From Hypsibius dujardini (taxonomy: Eukaryota; Tardigrada; Eutardigrada; Parachela; Hypsibiidae), in NCBI GenBank assembly GCA_001579985.1, contig LRSR01003818.1, forward strand, positions 1-31,278: a stretch of DNA of 31,278 nt, read 5' to 3'. Below the pieces are notes generated by a model. That model made no database searches. It was not told where the DNA came from and saw nothing but the letters and a program-made list of their open reading frames with translations. Positions 20,856 to 31,037 of this stretch are shown piece by piece. Position numbers and translations under genes: made by a program. The number at the start of each line of letters is the position of its first letter. The first letter of the stretch is position 1.

Positions 20856-21616
20856 CTTTGTAATAGATGGAAAATCGGCTTAATTCTCTGCGGAGGGGGT
20901 TTTACTTAATCAGGATCACTTCATCGGGAGACTTAGTTACATGAAGTCAATTTTCAACCGATTTCACTGAAATCAAACCGTTTGATCCTAGAATTTGTCG
21001 ATATATTTGAATCTGAAAATAAGCCTCCGGGATTTGAAGAACAAAATCAGAATTGGGGGTGATCCTAAAGGATCAGGCAAAAAAATGTTTTCCATTGCGT
21101 TCCTGCCACATCAAGCATGATTTTTTTCTAATTTTTTAAAACGACATTTCTCTAACTATCACTGATGTCACTAATCTGAACAGTTCACGTTTAGAATCTC
21201 AGACATAGTTTCGGCGCCAAAAAATGATTAATTGGGAAACTCCGTTCAGACTGCTCAATACGCACTGCCTGTGTACACTGCTTCGTCGTTATTTTTTGGC
21301 TTGCATGGCACACTAGGTATACGAAGACAACTCGGTACTTGAACGACGCAATTCTAAGGCGCAGCTGTAGCCACGCCCCCGGTCTGTTTGCCCACTACCC
21401 CGTCTGAATTGCCCTAAATATGATTTGGTAAGTTGCTTGATTGAAGACAGACGCATTTCAGTGGGTAGGTAGTTTGTAAGCACAACTAGAGCCATATATA
21501 CGGAAACGCAGTTTGCGTTGCGCCTCAGAATCGCGTCGCCACAGTATGTAAAGGGAACTGTCCATTAATTAATATGACAAATCTAAGCGAGTATTAAGGT
21601 CCCTACACGTCCTCGA

Positions 21617-21637
21617 GGGGGGAGGGGGGTGATGGGG
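21617..21637 (+). other. Possible G-quadruplex-forming tract
   Basis: G-runs of 6, 6 and 4 are separated by A and by TGAT, enough for four G3 tracts. It sits alone between unresolved coding remnants. No function is implied beyond the pattern. Confidence 0.5.
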
Positions 21638-21719
21638 TCAAAATACCGAATCCTCAGAGAGTTAATCATATGTCATCGATTGAACATGTCGTTCAGATAT
21701 TTCTAGTTTTTTTTGAAAT

Positions 21720-22239
21720 AAACTAAATTTAAAAGCGTTATGTCTAGTGGGTATACATTTGCCTTGCAATGGTCCAGTGATGACGTCATTGGCATGGCTG
21801 ACTGCCTGAGTCACGTCCGCCACGAGGGTCGCAATCAATGAAGGCATTTAGCGCAATCAATGAAGGCATTTAGCGCCGCTGTTTATATCGATGGAGCCAC
21901 TGCTGAGGCCGGTCAGTAAGTTTCGGTTGACATTGTTGATACTCAACGCCAAGTGAGGTAGAATCTGGAGCTGTTGTTGCGGGGAGTGTTGGGATTCGCC
22001 GCGCCAGTATGCGAGAGGTCATCCTCAGCGCGGGCGAGGTCTTGAATTAACGCTTTGAACACATCTACTTTACGAAAACGGTCAACATCAATATTTTTGA
22101 AGCCCATTAGAAACGTGGAAGGGTAGAAGACAAATACATTCAGTCTGTACTTACTGTCTCCACTGGCAGCGTAGCTTGGGTAGGGTGTATAACAAACTAT
22201 CAGTATGGCAGTGGCAGTGGCACTATGGCAGTGCCCCAT
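21720..22239 (-). pseudogene. 5' part of a secreted helical protein gene, reading frame broken
   Basis: Exon 1 is clear: the ATG at 22239, a signal peptide (ending PSYAASGD) and a strong donor (A/GTAAGT). After a probable acceptor near 22063 the frame reads DVFKALIQDLARAEDDLSH. Within the next 100 bp the best helical reading jumps frame (to LALSINNVNRNLLTGL). A 22-bp tandem duplication (21831-21874) then puts stops in every way of joining it to TLVADVTQAVSHAND. Either the gene is decayed, or there are introns I cannot place, or the assembly has indels here. It may connect to the last exon at 20855. Confidence 0.4.
21831..21874. repeat. Exact 22-bp tandem duplication
   Basis: GCAATCAATGAAGGCATTTAGC occurs twice without a gap. 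Because 22 is not a multiple of three, it shifts any reading frame across it. Being exact, it is recent or a sequencing/assembly artefact. Confidence 0.95.
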
Positions 22240-22264
22240 TTTGGCAAAATTATTTTAAATTTTG

Positions 22265-22735
22265 ATGGTGCGGCGTACGATATACCGCCTTCTGTTCGGC
22301 GGTGTGGCGTTTCCTGTGGCAAGATCGGTTCCGGCAACACTAAATGGTCTTATCTATCATGCTTTGCTTGATTTTAAAAAGGTAGCCTTTAAAAATGGTG
22401 AGTCTAATTTTGTTTCGGTAAAAGTGACGGACGATTCCAACATGGCATATCAGGCCAAATCGAAATGGAAAAAATTGCTGATAGTGTTACTTTACCACGT
22501 ATATATCCGCCAACCCCTATGATTTCAAGAATATTTGCCTCGCCTTTCTTCGGCAGAAGCCCATGCTACACTTGGGTATTGCCCGGATTCGCATTCGGCA
22601 GTATCCTTCAGAAACACTTGCGGCGAGTTTTGGAACAAGAAATTTTCAGACTACGGTCACGACAAGTGGCATGGAGTTGGAGTTATGGAGCTGATGCGTT
22701 ACGGAGATTAGTGACACTACACTGCAGTAGGTTGG
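22265..22735 (+). other. Two open segments with coding character, unrecognised
   Basis: The first segment starts at the ATG at 22265, reads about 43 codons (MVRRTIYRLLFGG...) and ends at a good donor (G/GTGAGT near 22399). The second, about 22535-22715, reads YCPDSHSAVSF and then FWNKKFSDYGHDKW before a TAG, in a frame with one AG upstream. They could be exons of one decayed plus-strand gene. GGAGTTATGGAGTTA-type units follow at 22674-22760. Low confidence. Confidence 0.2.
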
Positions 22736-23019
22736 AGTTATGGAGTTATGGAGTTAATAAATTCTCTGGCCCATTCAGCCCATCAGGTCGGAATTATCCA
22801 TTTTTGCGAGATTATAAAACAATAAAACATCTGACAATTAATCTGTAACATCTGTAAGTTATCAACCGCCTCCAAACATAAAAAATGCTAGAGAAAAATA
22901 TTTAATGCTTAAAAAAGCATACTTGAAAGCATACTTAAAAAATGAATGCTTTAATGATGGAAGAAACTCAATGAGCACTAGCGCAGACAAAATAGTAAGG
23001 ACTCTCAGACAAGTCATAA

Positions 23020-23368
23020 TCAGTCGCTTTTTGCCACAACTTCCATTGATCCGCTGTCAGTCTTTTGGTAGCATTTCTTGCAAATCCATTGGCCACAGGT
23101 CTCGTTCAAGGAGCATGGTGCAAGACCGCCTGCATGACTACGACAGACACCCCGTCCGGCCGGCCGGTGTTTCGGTGCCTTGGTGGTAAATCCCTTCTTG
23201 CGCTTTTTACCACGATGATAACTTCCCCGGCAATGCTCTGCAAATTAAAAGTTATGAATTTCCATTTTTACAGGGGTTGTGCATGTGCAGTCTTTGCCTA
23301 CAATACGCTGGACGTTGGAGCACACCACAGTAAAATGCACAAATAAAATTGAGAAAAAAGATTTTACC
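23020..23368 (-). CDS. C-terminal exons of an unrecognised basic, Cys-rich protein
   Basis: The last exon, 23237-23020, has a good acceptor (TTTGCAG) and 72 codons ending in TGA. It is strongly basic (RGKKRKKGFTTK), then has a Cys/His cluster of the form CRSH...C....C...WICKKC. The preceding exon ends at 23368 with a donor (G/GTAAAA) in the matching phase, and its frame reads ADQHEPNAARRGSTRNN. A basic linker followed by a terminal Cys-rich finger resembles the tail of piggyBac-type transposases, but the spacing does not match well, so this is only a suggestion. Upstream exons are not resolved. A frame at about 23610-23470 (WEPGFPSSLHLVANATGYR) may belong to it. Confidence 0.4.
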
Positions 23369-23929
23369 GTTGTTTCTTGTTGAGCCTCTTCGGGCAGCAT
23401 TGGGTTCGTGCTGATCTGCGAGGGCGTTGTCTCTGCTGCAAACTGTTTGTTATAATCAGAAATTCTTTGAAAACTGAGCCTTTATGCAGATGATTTCTGC
23501 GCGGTACCCTGTAGCATTGGCAACTAAATGGAGAGAGCTCGGAAAGCCTGGTTCCCATAGCATTTGATTTTCGTTCTGCCTGAAGCCAAAATCTGGGCTA
23601 ACGTTTGACTAAAAACCGAAACTGGCCTATAGATCGCCATAGATTCCATTGTTAGGGACGTCAAAGAGCTGGCATGAAGCCTCATAAGCTACTTTGTTAA
23701 GGATTTCAGTCCAGTTAGGCCCACTTTTTTTCAGGAAATAATTGCCCGGGTCAATGTCGGCCCCTCTTAAATGGGAAAATTTTCAGAAGGGCACTCCAGA
23801 ATGAAACCGCTCTTTTTTTAATATGGTTATAATTATAATGATTTTTAAATTTCATCGATCAGTAGATGAAAGCTTATTTAATATAGTATAATTTATTATT
23901 GAAACTTATCTTATAAATTGATGTTTGAG

Positions 23930-24090
23930 AGGGATATTATCGAAATTCGTTAGATTAATATATTCTGCGAAAATGAAGTTTTTACAGTCAAAGTCAAGAA
24001 AAATGGAATCTTGCATTTTTGCCCCAAATTTAAAATTCTGTCGAATTTGTTTTCGTATCCCGACCGATAAAATTAATTTTGGAATTCATA
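23930..24090 (-). repeat. Old AT-rich dispersed repeat (family R2), partial inverted copy
   Basis: The minus strand reads AAATTTGGGGCAAAAATGCAAGATTCC and then GACTTTGACTGTAAAAAC, matching the start of the 3735 copy. Confidence 0.5.
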
Positions 24091-24257
24091 ATTATAGCTC
24101 CATTAAAAAATATGAAGCGGACACCTTCTAAAAGGTTCCTCCTTTGGAAATTATCCCAATATAGCACCAGATCTCTACTCGCTCCTGCCCGGTATAAGAT
24201 ACACCGTCGATCGGTGAAGTGTTTGCTAACTGCTTATTTTTTTATACCACTTGCTAG

Positions 24258-25859
24258 GACATTTCAGTCCGTATTCTTTGTGACTAACCATCCCAGAGGG
24301 GACAAACTGCGTGACCTCAATTCGGTTATTGCAAGGAGATCTGCCGAGGCGTACAACTTAAGATACGCAGAAGGACATCTGGTATACAGAACACGCGGTT
24401 TATATTCTGCGAACCAGGATGTGAATAACTTATTTCAACTTAGCCGTTTGATCTACCGCCCATCAAGTCATCATACGAAGCCGTGGAATTCTTCGTGATG
24501 GCAACAGCCGCGAGGCCCGATCCGACGGTATGCGGAGGCCTTGATTTGATACGGACGATGGTGAATAGGACGACGCGATTGTCGACAGGGGATCTTTTTA
24601 TTTCCGCCGACCGATCGCGCAATCTCGATTTCATCATTTTTGGCTTCAACGTGACAACCACCACTATGCAGGTACACTAAGTAGCGTCCACAAATAGCAT
24701 GGGGGAGGGGTCAAAGATGATTATCTTTTCAAAAGTCATCTTACAATTAGGCATTGGAGAGGGGTCTGGAATTCGATTACCAATTACTGAGGTCATTTGG
24801 TGGCGTTCCCCAGAGGCGTGACGGGGGAATTAGGGGGGGATGCCCCCCCCCTAATTGATTCCGGCCGCTGCCGGGAGGGAGGGCAATTTTTTACTTTCTG
24901 ATTTAGAAGAAAAGCTGCCCCTCTCCCCGAGAAAAAGTTCGTTACGTCTCTGGGCGGCTACTCCCTAATTAATTCGGGCTGCTACCGGGGGGTGCGGGAA
25001 CAATTTTCTAATTTTTATTCATGAGAAAGACTGCCCCCCCCTGAGAACTTTGTTACGCCTCTGGCGTTCCCTAATTTTTGTTGTTGTCGGTGAAAGTAGT
25101 TTTGCATGTTTTGAGGTCGGTTTTAATTTGTGATAATAAACTGCTGGCACTAGGATATTGAGGTTCTCCCGCACGGCTACTGTGTACTTGCACTATTGCT
25201 TTATTCGACAAAAAGACTTCCATATTTTGACCGTAGCCCGGTTTCCACCAGTCTGCTCTGGAACAGTAAAACACGACTGATTCCAAATTTAAATTCAAAT
25301 ACTTGTTTTTGCTGGATCATCGGGACTTACACGTGGGCCAAGGATAATCTACAATGGAGTGACACTTGGAAAATTACTTGGCCATCTAAAACTGGCATTC
25401 CCTCCACGGAATGTTCCTGCTTGTGGCTTTTCCGAAACAACCGGAAGCTGCGCAGAGTTGGGTTAGTTAAATTTTATTGGTACCGAAATATTAATACCTA
25501 AGTATGGAAACATGAAATGGGAAATTTGGAGCAGCAGCGCGTGTCACATTTTTATTTATGTTTGTTCAGTGATTCCTTTTAGGAGCGTTGCAATCGCGGG
25601 GGCATTCACGTTACTCCTCTTTCTGACGGGATCGGCATTTTACTCAAGGTAAGCCACGCGCGATGTGATCCAGCATAATTACTGATCAAATCTTTACAAA
25701 TAGTCCAATTACAGATGGCAACAGGAACGGCTGGGGAGTGACTGTCTCCGGTGGCAGCTGAATCCCGTACTGTTACATGGCCATCCCACACTGCGGTCCA
25801 TACACGAGCGTGAAGACACGCAATACTATCTTTCGAAATACCATGGGCTTCTTTATTGA
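24258..25859 (+). pseudogene. 5'-truncated short-tailed ANF-receptor gene, copy 1
   Basis: Counterparts of exons 7-11 of the intact gene at 26646 are present: 24258-24381 (QSVFFVTNHPRGD), 24444-24671 (LPPIKSSYEAVEFF), about 25315-25462 (IIGTYTWAKDNLQW), 25570-25648 (TM helix LLLFLTGSAF) and 25715-25859 (tail ending YLSKYHGLLY, stop TGA). Exons 1-6 were not found upstream. The exon 9 acceptor is GG instead of the AG seen in the intact gene (CTGG/ATCATC against CTAG/ATCATC). Exon 9 also has one extra base after GGCATTCCC that shifts its frame out of VPACGF. So this copy is dead, although exons 8, 10 and 11 are still open. Exon 10 has the same length (79 nt) as in copy 2. Confidence 0.85.
24790..25075. 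repeat. Element with G/C runs and about two 105-bp tandem units
   Basis: Two imperfect tandem units each run from CCCTAATT.ATT to a GTTACG.CTCTGG block. The left edge has CCAGAGGCGTGACGGGGG and the right edge its inverse (GTTACGCCTCTGGCG). It lies in the intron between exons 8 and 9 of the receptor pseudogene. The CAGAGGCGTRAC ends resemble terminal repeats of non-autonomous DNA transposons. Confidence 0.6.
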
Positions 25860-26645
25860 CTTTGACAATTTCCGTACTTACAAAGTTGGCCTAATTAAAC
25901 CGAACAATGTGTTATAAGTAGAGACGTTACGGAGACATTGGAGCAACTGTCACTGAATTGTCACTAAATCGCAATTGTCACTAAACAATTTGGGGGTCTA
26001 ACGTTTTTATTTTTTTTTTCAAAACGTCCATCCCAATCTGGTTACGAGAGTATCTTTCGAACACAAAGAATTCCAGTCTGATATTTTTTAACCGTGCTTA
26101 CAGATGCTCATGATTTAGGCAAGCGTTAAGGCTGTTTTGAAGAATGACGGGATAAAATTTCAGTCCAACTGTTTTCTGGTAATGTTGGAGCAGCTTTCAA
26201 TCTTCTCCCCGTGTAATCAGATATGGGGCTACTGACAGAGAATGAGCATTCAAGCAATGTGGAAATCATCAATAACGGTTCTATGTTCTGATGGATACGT
26301 CAGTTGCGTGCCTACTGTATAACGGTAAGCGGTAAGACATACCTACAGTGTTATGCACTAATTAGCTTGCATGTCGGTGCGAGAAATCGCGATCACGCAC
26401 TAATCGGAATAGGTTGTTGTCGCAATTGGACGAGATGAGATTGCTCGTGATTGCACAACTCATACAATTTTGCTCCTCCCAGAAAAGCGTGGAGGTTCTT
26501 CCGGCAAGGGTTTTTCCATTCGAAAATAAGTAGCAATAGAAATAAATTTACGTAAACATGAGCTCTGAGTTTTCCATTGATAATCGAATCCATTCCGCAT
26601 TAATTTAAGCCACCATTCCAACCAAAATCAAGAGCCAACTACAGC
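25860..26645. other. Spacer between receptor copies; no kinase or cyclase exons
   Basis: About 790 bp separate the tail stop codon of copy 1 from the start of copy 2. I see no exon with kinase-homology or guanylate-cyclase motifs, and the space is too small for the roughly 600 codons these domains need. Promoter elements of copy 2 must lie here, but none is obvious. Confidence 0.6.
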
Positions 26646-29600
26646 ATGTCTTTACAAGACGTTCTGTATTTTACTACGGTTTCTCTGATTGTGATGCATT
26701 TTCATGGCTCCACTGTATCCTCACGACACATCGAAATCATTACTCTAATGCCGTACAATTTCAGCGTGAATCTTCTTCAAATGGCTCCAGCTATGGACGT
26801 TGCCATTGAGAAGGTTCAGGCTTCCCACCATGACCTTGACATTACCATGGAACATCTTTTTAACACATCCTTTCGGAGTTGTGACGAAGTCACATCCCAG
26901 AGCGTGTCCATGCTCTCGGAGTATGTCTACAATAGCAAGCGCTCTACGGACTGTTACGCCATACTGACAACAGGTATCTAAATACGGAATGTTCCATAGT
27001 AAGGTTTTCGTTTTTCATCAGTTAATGACCTAGTAAACCAATGAAATATCATATCGAAATATTTGTCCAGTGGTTTTGTCATTAAATTTTAGCCTTTACG
27101 CTAATTACTGATCGAACTAAACTTTTGGAAGGTCAAGATCCCAATAGAACATTACAGATCAATAGGAACTGCTGGAAGTTTATCCGATAATATGCTTTTG
27201 TACAGAACTTCTTTACTTCTTGTTTCTGCGTTCTGTACTCTGTACTTCTTGTTACTACTAGTTTTGGACTGATTCTATTCGTGACGGACGGACTTGGGGG
27301 GCATTTGTTTCAGTTTGTTCTGAATGCAAATATAAGTTAAGTTGGGGGGGGGAAAGCTTGTAGCCCTGCTGCAAAAATTTAAAATGTAGAAAACAATTAA
27401 GTGCCCCTTCTAGCCCATTTGGGGGGGGGCATGCATTTTGGTCTCCTTGGCTGGTGAAATAAAATAGCTAACTAACACCCCCAGTCACGAACTGAATAAA
27501 TACCAACCCCCCGCCAACCACTCGAACTAATTGGTCAGCGGCACTTGCCCCAGTGTCTCCTTGTGCTTCAGGTCCTATCCACGGTAATCAGTTGCGCCAA
27601 AATTCATTGGGCGGAAGGAAAGGGTCAACCTTGCAAAGGGTCCGCCAGCAAAAAGTGGACAGTTTCTTTAAAACAACAACACCAAAAAAACCAGAGTATC
27701 CCGACCACTTATTTTTCAACTTTCAGATTAGGAAATAGTTAAAATTTGCTGAAATCGAGTTTAAAAAGTGATCTGATATTTACCCGGGAAGAACTATTTG
27801 AAATTGTCTAAGTGGCGTTTTACAGCGTCAGAAGAACCTTCATTTTCATGTCCCTCTGTCTGGGTTCAGCTATTACAATTTTAGAGTTTTAACTTGCTGT
27901 GTTAAGGGTTCATTTCTAGGTAAAAATATGGCAGATTTATCCAAATCCTCAAGTTGCGTGCAATTTCGTTTAGGCTGTGCCGATTCCTCTGGGATTGCCA
28001 GTTTGGCCAGAGGTGAGTCTAGCTTGACAGAGCCTACATTTTTACTTGAACCTGTCAAATTTGTCACGGTACTATCATAATGCACAGGATGTCTTTTTCC
28101 AATTACGCAGGAAATGACTGGTTGCTCTTTTCAAAGTAAGGTTTCACCTAATTGTTAGTACATTTTCCCGCAGTGAGCATAATTAGCGACTAATTTTTTA
28201 CTAAGGATTAATGTCACGCAACTTCCGACCTCATATTTTTCAGCTCCATGGCCAGTAATAGCTTCCTAAACCCCGACGTCGGGTCACCCACTGCTGTCGC
28301 CCTCACGGGCACCTACGTGGGCTACGCCAGGGTGGTCCTGGAAATCATGTCGTATTACACGTGGCACCATGCCACTCTTTTTGTGGAGGGGAAGGCGTTG
28401 ACGCCGTTCTACAAGTTTCTGGCATCTCAATTGATAGTCAGTTCGAGGGCGTCTGTCGAACCGTTTAATTTGGAGCTGTTGACGATGATTGACAACTCCA
28501 ATCTCACCATCAAAGCAGTTCTTGAACGCGCCAAATTACGAAGCAGAGGTAGTTTCAATGCCCTCTCATTTTTGTGGCCTAAAAATATAGTTAATTCGCG
28601 TTTTGGTTTTTAGTGATAATATTGCTAACTCTCGGCACTACAGCCGTTCAAATTCTGGTATGTATTAGACGGTTACCGTACATAATTACGATCCAGAATT
28701 GATTGCAATTTGCTGTGACATTCCGATTAATGTTTCGAAGGAATGAAAGATCACATTAATTCCAGTAATAAGGTTGTGCTCGATTTAGAGACGCGCTAAT
28801 GACGCGAGTATGGCTGATGGCGATTACGTAAGTACATGCTTACATGCGTACTGTGTGAATTTCGTACCAGCGAGACATCCGGCACAGGGAGATTAACGTT
28901 TTATTGGACTGAGGTCTATGATTACTTGCTTAATCTTGCAGGTCTTCTTCAACGTACAGCCTTCGCAGGTGGACGAGTACGGTACAATCGACCATTTTGC
29001 CTACCCATTCAATGATTCGGTACAGAACAACCTAATATGATCCGCCATTAAAGGGACTGCTACTAAGGGGAGGAGCCAATATATCAGCAATTTCATTGAC
29101 AGGTTTCGAGGATCTATCAATCTCTGTTTTTTCTTACCTACCGCCCTGGTGGTGACGAGCTGAAAGCGCTCAACTCGGCCATAATAAGGAAGTCCGCTAA
29201 TGCATATAACGTCACTTACGCTGATGGACATCTGGTACATCGAAGCACTAAGATCTCATTGAATCACGGAGTATCAACATTTTATCCAAATTCTGTCTTT
29301 TGCCACGTGTAGCCCCTAGATTTGCCACCCATTAAATCATCCTACGAAGCAGTTGAGCTGTTCGTTAAGGCTGCAACCGAATCAGAACATCTTTCCGATG
29401 AATGTGGAGGCGTCAATTTGGTGGGAAAGTTGGCGAATCGGACTGCCCGACTGTCGACAGGGGATGTTCTTATTTCTGGTGATCGATCGAGGAACCTTGA
29501 TCTCAACATTTTCGGCTTCAATACAACTACCGGTACTATGCAGGTTAGCTACTCGGTATTGTCATAATTTAAGGATTGTTTGGTAGGGTACCTAAAACAA

Positions 29601-30828
29601 CAAGTGGTGATCGAACCGTTATACACCTTCTCACTTTTCCCATCTCACTCTTCATTCACCTACAGGTAGTTCTCAAAGTCAGTTAACACTGTCAAACGTT
29701 TTTTTGATAAATTAAATCATTGAAAAAAGTCATAGTGGCATCAATATTTTTCATCACCCCATGCAGAAAAAAAATGAAAACTAAACTTAAGAGCAAATTG
29801 CAATGAATGCGGATCAACCGCGGAGTGTGGATTATGTTGGTTGAGAAATGGTATAAGTTATATTAATAAAAAATGTTGTAAAATATGTTAGATGTTTTTG
29901 CTAGATCATCGGGACTTACATGTGGGCTAGCGGTAATTTGCACTGGAGCACCCATCGGTGGATTACTTGGCCGGGGATAAACGGCACAGCACCACGGGAC
30001 GTTCCTGTTTGTGGCTTTACCGGGATAGACGGAATTTGCGCAGCGTCTGGTTAGTATTAGACCACTATGAAATGAAAAATCGTTCGTGAACACGGGCACG
30101 AGGAATATTGCTTCAACTTGTAATATTTTGTCTCATAGTGATATCCACAAAAAATGTGGCAGTGGCCGCCGCACTGGCTTCCATGCTTTTTCTGACAGGA
30201 TCAACCATTTGTTTACGGTTAGTTCGACACGTGTCACCATTCATCACAAATGATTTTGCGTGTGCACTACAAATACGCGTTTCGATTACCAAGGGGTGGC
30301 AAACCAAGCACATCCCTCGAAGGCCCCCTTTAAAGTACAGCGGGATCTGGACCCCTGGCACTGCCATTCGATTTAAAATTTTACTCTTTAAAAAAATACT
30401 TTTGGGGCTGAGGTAAAAATTAAGATCTAAATACAATAAATATGTAGAACGAAAATGCTTTTTATGCACATAGTAAAGTAAACCATCTATTATTTATTTC
30501 ATTCCTACATGATTTTTTGTTAAAATAATTGTTTTGAATCAAATGGCATTACTAGGCGTTTAGATCCCGTTGGACTTTCAGGAGAGTTGTTTGGGTTACC
30601 GCCCCTCGGTAACGAAACGCGCCTTTCCAGGATTAGTAGTACCTGTACCTGCTATAATAAATTGGTTGTTGAAACAGGTGGAATTGGGACCGTATAGTCA
30701 ATCCAAATGACAACCATACGTGGCAGTTAAATCCCGTGCTACTACATCATCATTCTACACTGCAATCCGTTCACGAACGTGAACATACACAATACTACCT
30801 TTCAAAATATCATGGACTCCTTTACTAA
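26646..30828 (+). CDS. Receptor with ANF-type ectodomain, one TM and short tail (NPR-C-like), 11 exons
   Basis: My model is 26646-26973, 27974-28012, 28111-28135, 28244-28548, 28614-28657, 28942-29019, 29103-29234, 29313-29543, 29905-30049, 30139-30217 and 30678-30828. The total is 1557 nt, 518 aa plus stop, with every phase consistent and mostly strong GT-AG sites. Parts: signal peptide (1-26), then an ectodomain of about 415 residues of the ANF-receptor type. Its landmarks are TTGCADSSG, the block with GSPTAVALTGTYVGYAR and the paired HHATLFVEG, LPPIKSSYEAVELF, NRTARLSTGD and WITWPG...DVPVCGF. One TM helix (about 447-468) and a 50-residue tail ending YLSKYHGLLY follow. Natriuretic-peptide receptors and receptor guanylate cyclases share this ectodomain, but the kinase-homology and cyclase domains are absent, as in NPR-C. 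Likely role: plasma-membrane peptide receptor that clears ligand or signals without making cGMP. A donor-like GTGAAC inside the last exon is the main alternative. Confidence 0.85.
27290..27440 (+). repeat. G-run-rich segment in receptor intron 1
   Basis: Three runs of 6-9 G (near 27296, 27342 and 27420) lie in the 1000-bp first intron. This resembles a decayed repeat, with some similarity in style to 24790-25075. I see no exon in this intron. Confidence 0.4.
30300..30650. repeat. Dispersed repeat family R1, inverted pair in receptor intron 10
   Basis: The left arm (about 30325-30420) reads GCGGGATCTGGACCCCTGGC...TGCCATTCGATT. The right arm (about 30490-30640), read on the minus strand, has ACGGGATCTAAACGCCTAG...TGCCATTTGATT and extends into GGTAACCCAAACAACTC. 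Both match the single copy at 5545-5735. A foldback arrangement inserted in an intron. Confidence 0.6.
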
Positions 30829-30866
30829 CGATTTTGACAAATAGTAACTATAATTACCCTCAGCCT

Positions 30867-31037
30867 TCAAAATGCAAATTCACTAATTAAACTGTCACAT
30901 ATTTTGGTTTTCCGGAAGTGAATGTACACAAAGAAAAATATTGTTAAAACGACATCCTCCTCTTCCGTTGTATTCACTGACACAATCAGGGAAAGGATTG
31001 CATAAAAAAACAACGACTTGGCAGCCATTTTGATCAT
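30867..31037 (-). CDS. Short frame with signal-peptide-like start, unconfirmed
   Basis: The ATG at 31037 opens 56 codons beginning MIKMAAKSLFFYAILSLIVSV, a good signal-peptide shape, followed by an acidic NTTEEEDV and another hydrophobic stretch, then TGA. It runs convergently towards the 3' end of the receptor gene. It could be exon 1 of a gene or chance. No family is recognised, and the remaining bases to 31278 show nothing firm. Confidence 0.25.
   Translation of the reverse strand: MIKMAAKSLFFYAILSLIVSVNTTEEEDVVLTIFFFVYIHFRKTKICDSLISEFAF

Noticed and set aside
27545-27742. Open frames in receptor intron 1 (65 and 61 aa) as exons
   Set aside because: Exon 1 joins directly to the GCADSSG exon in phase and in agreement with the ANF-receptor fold. 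No good acceptor-donor pair surrounds these frames.
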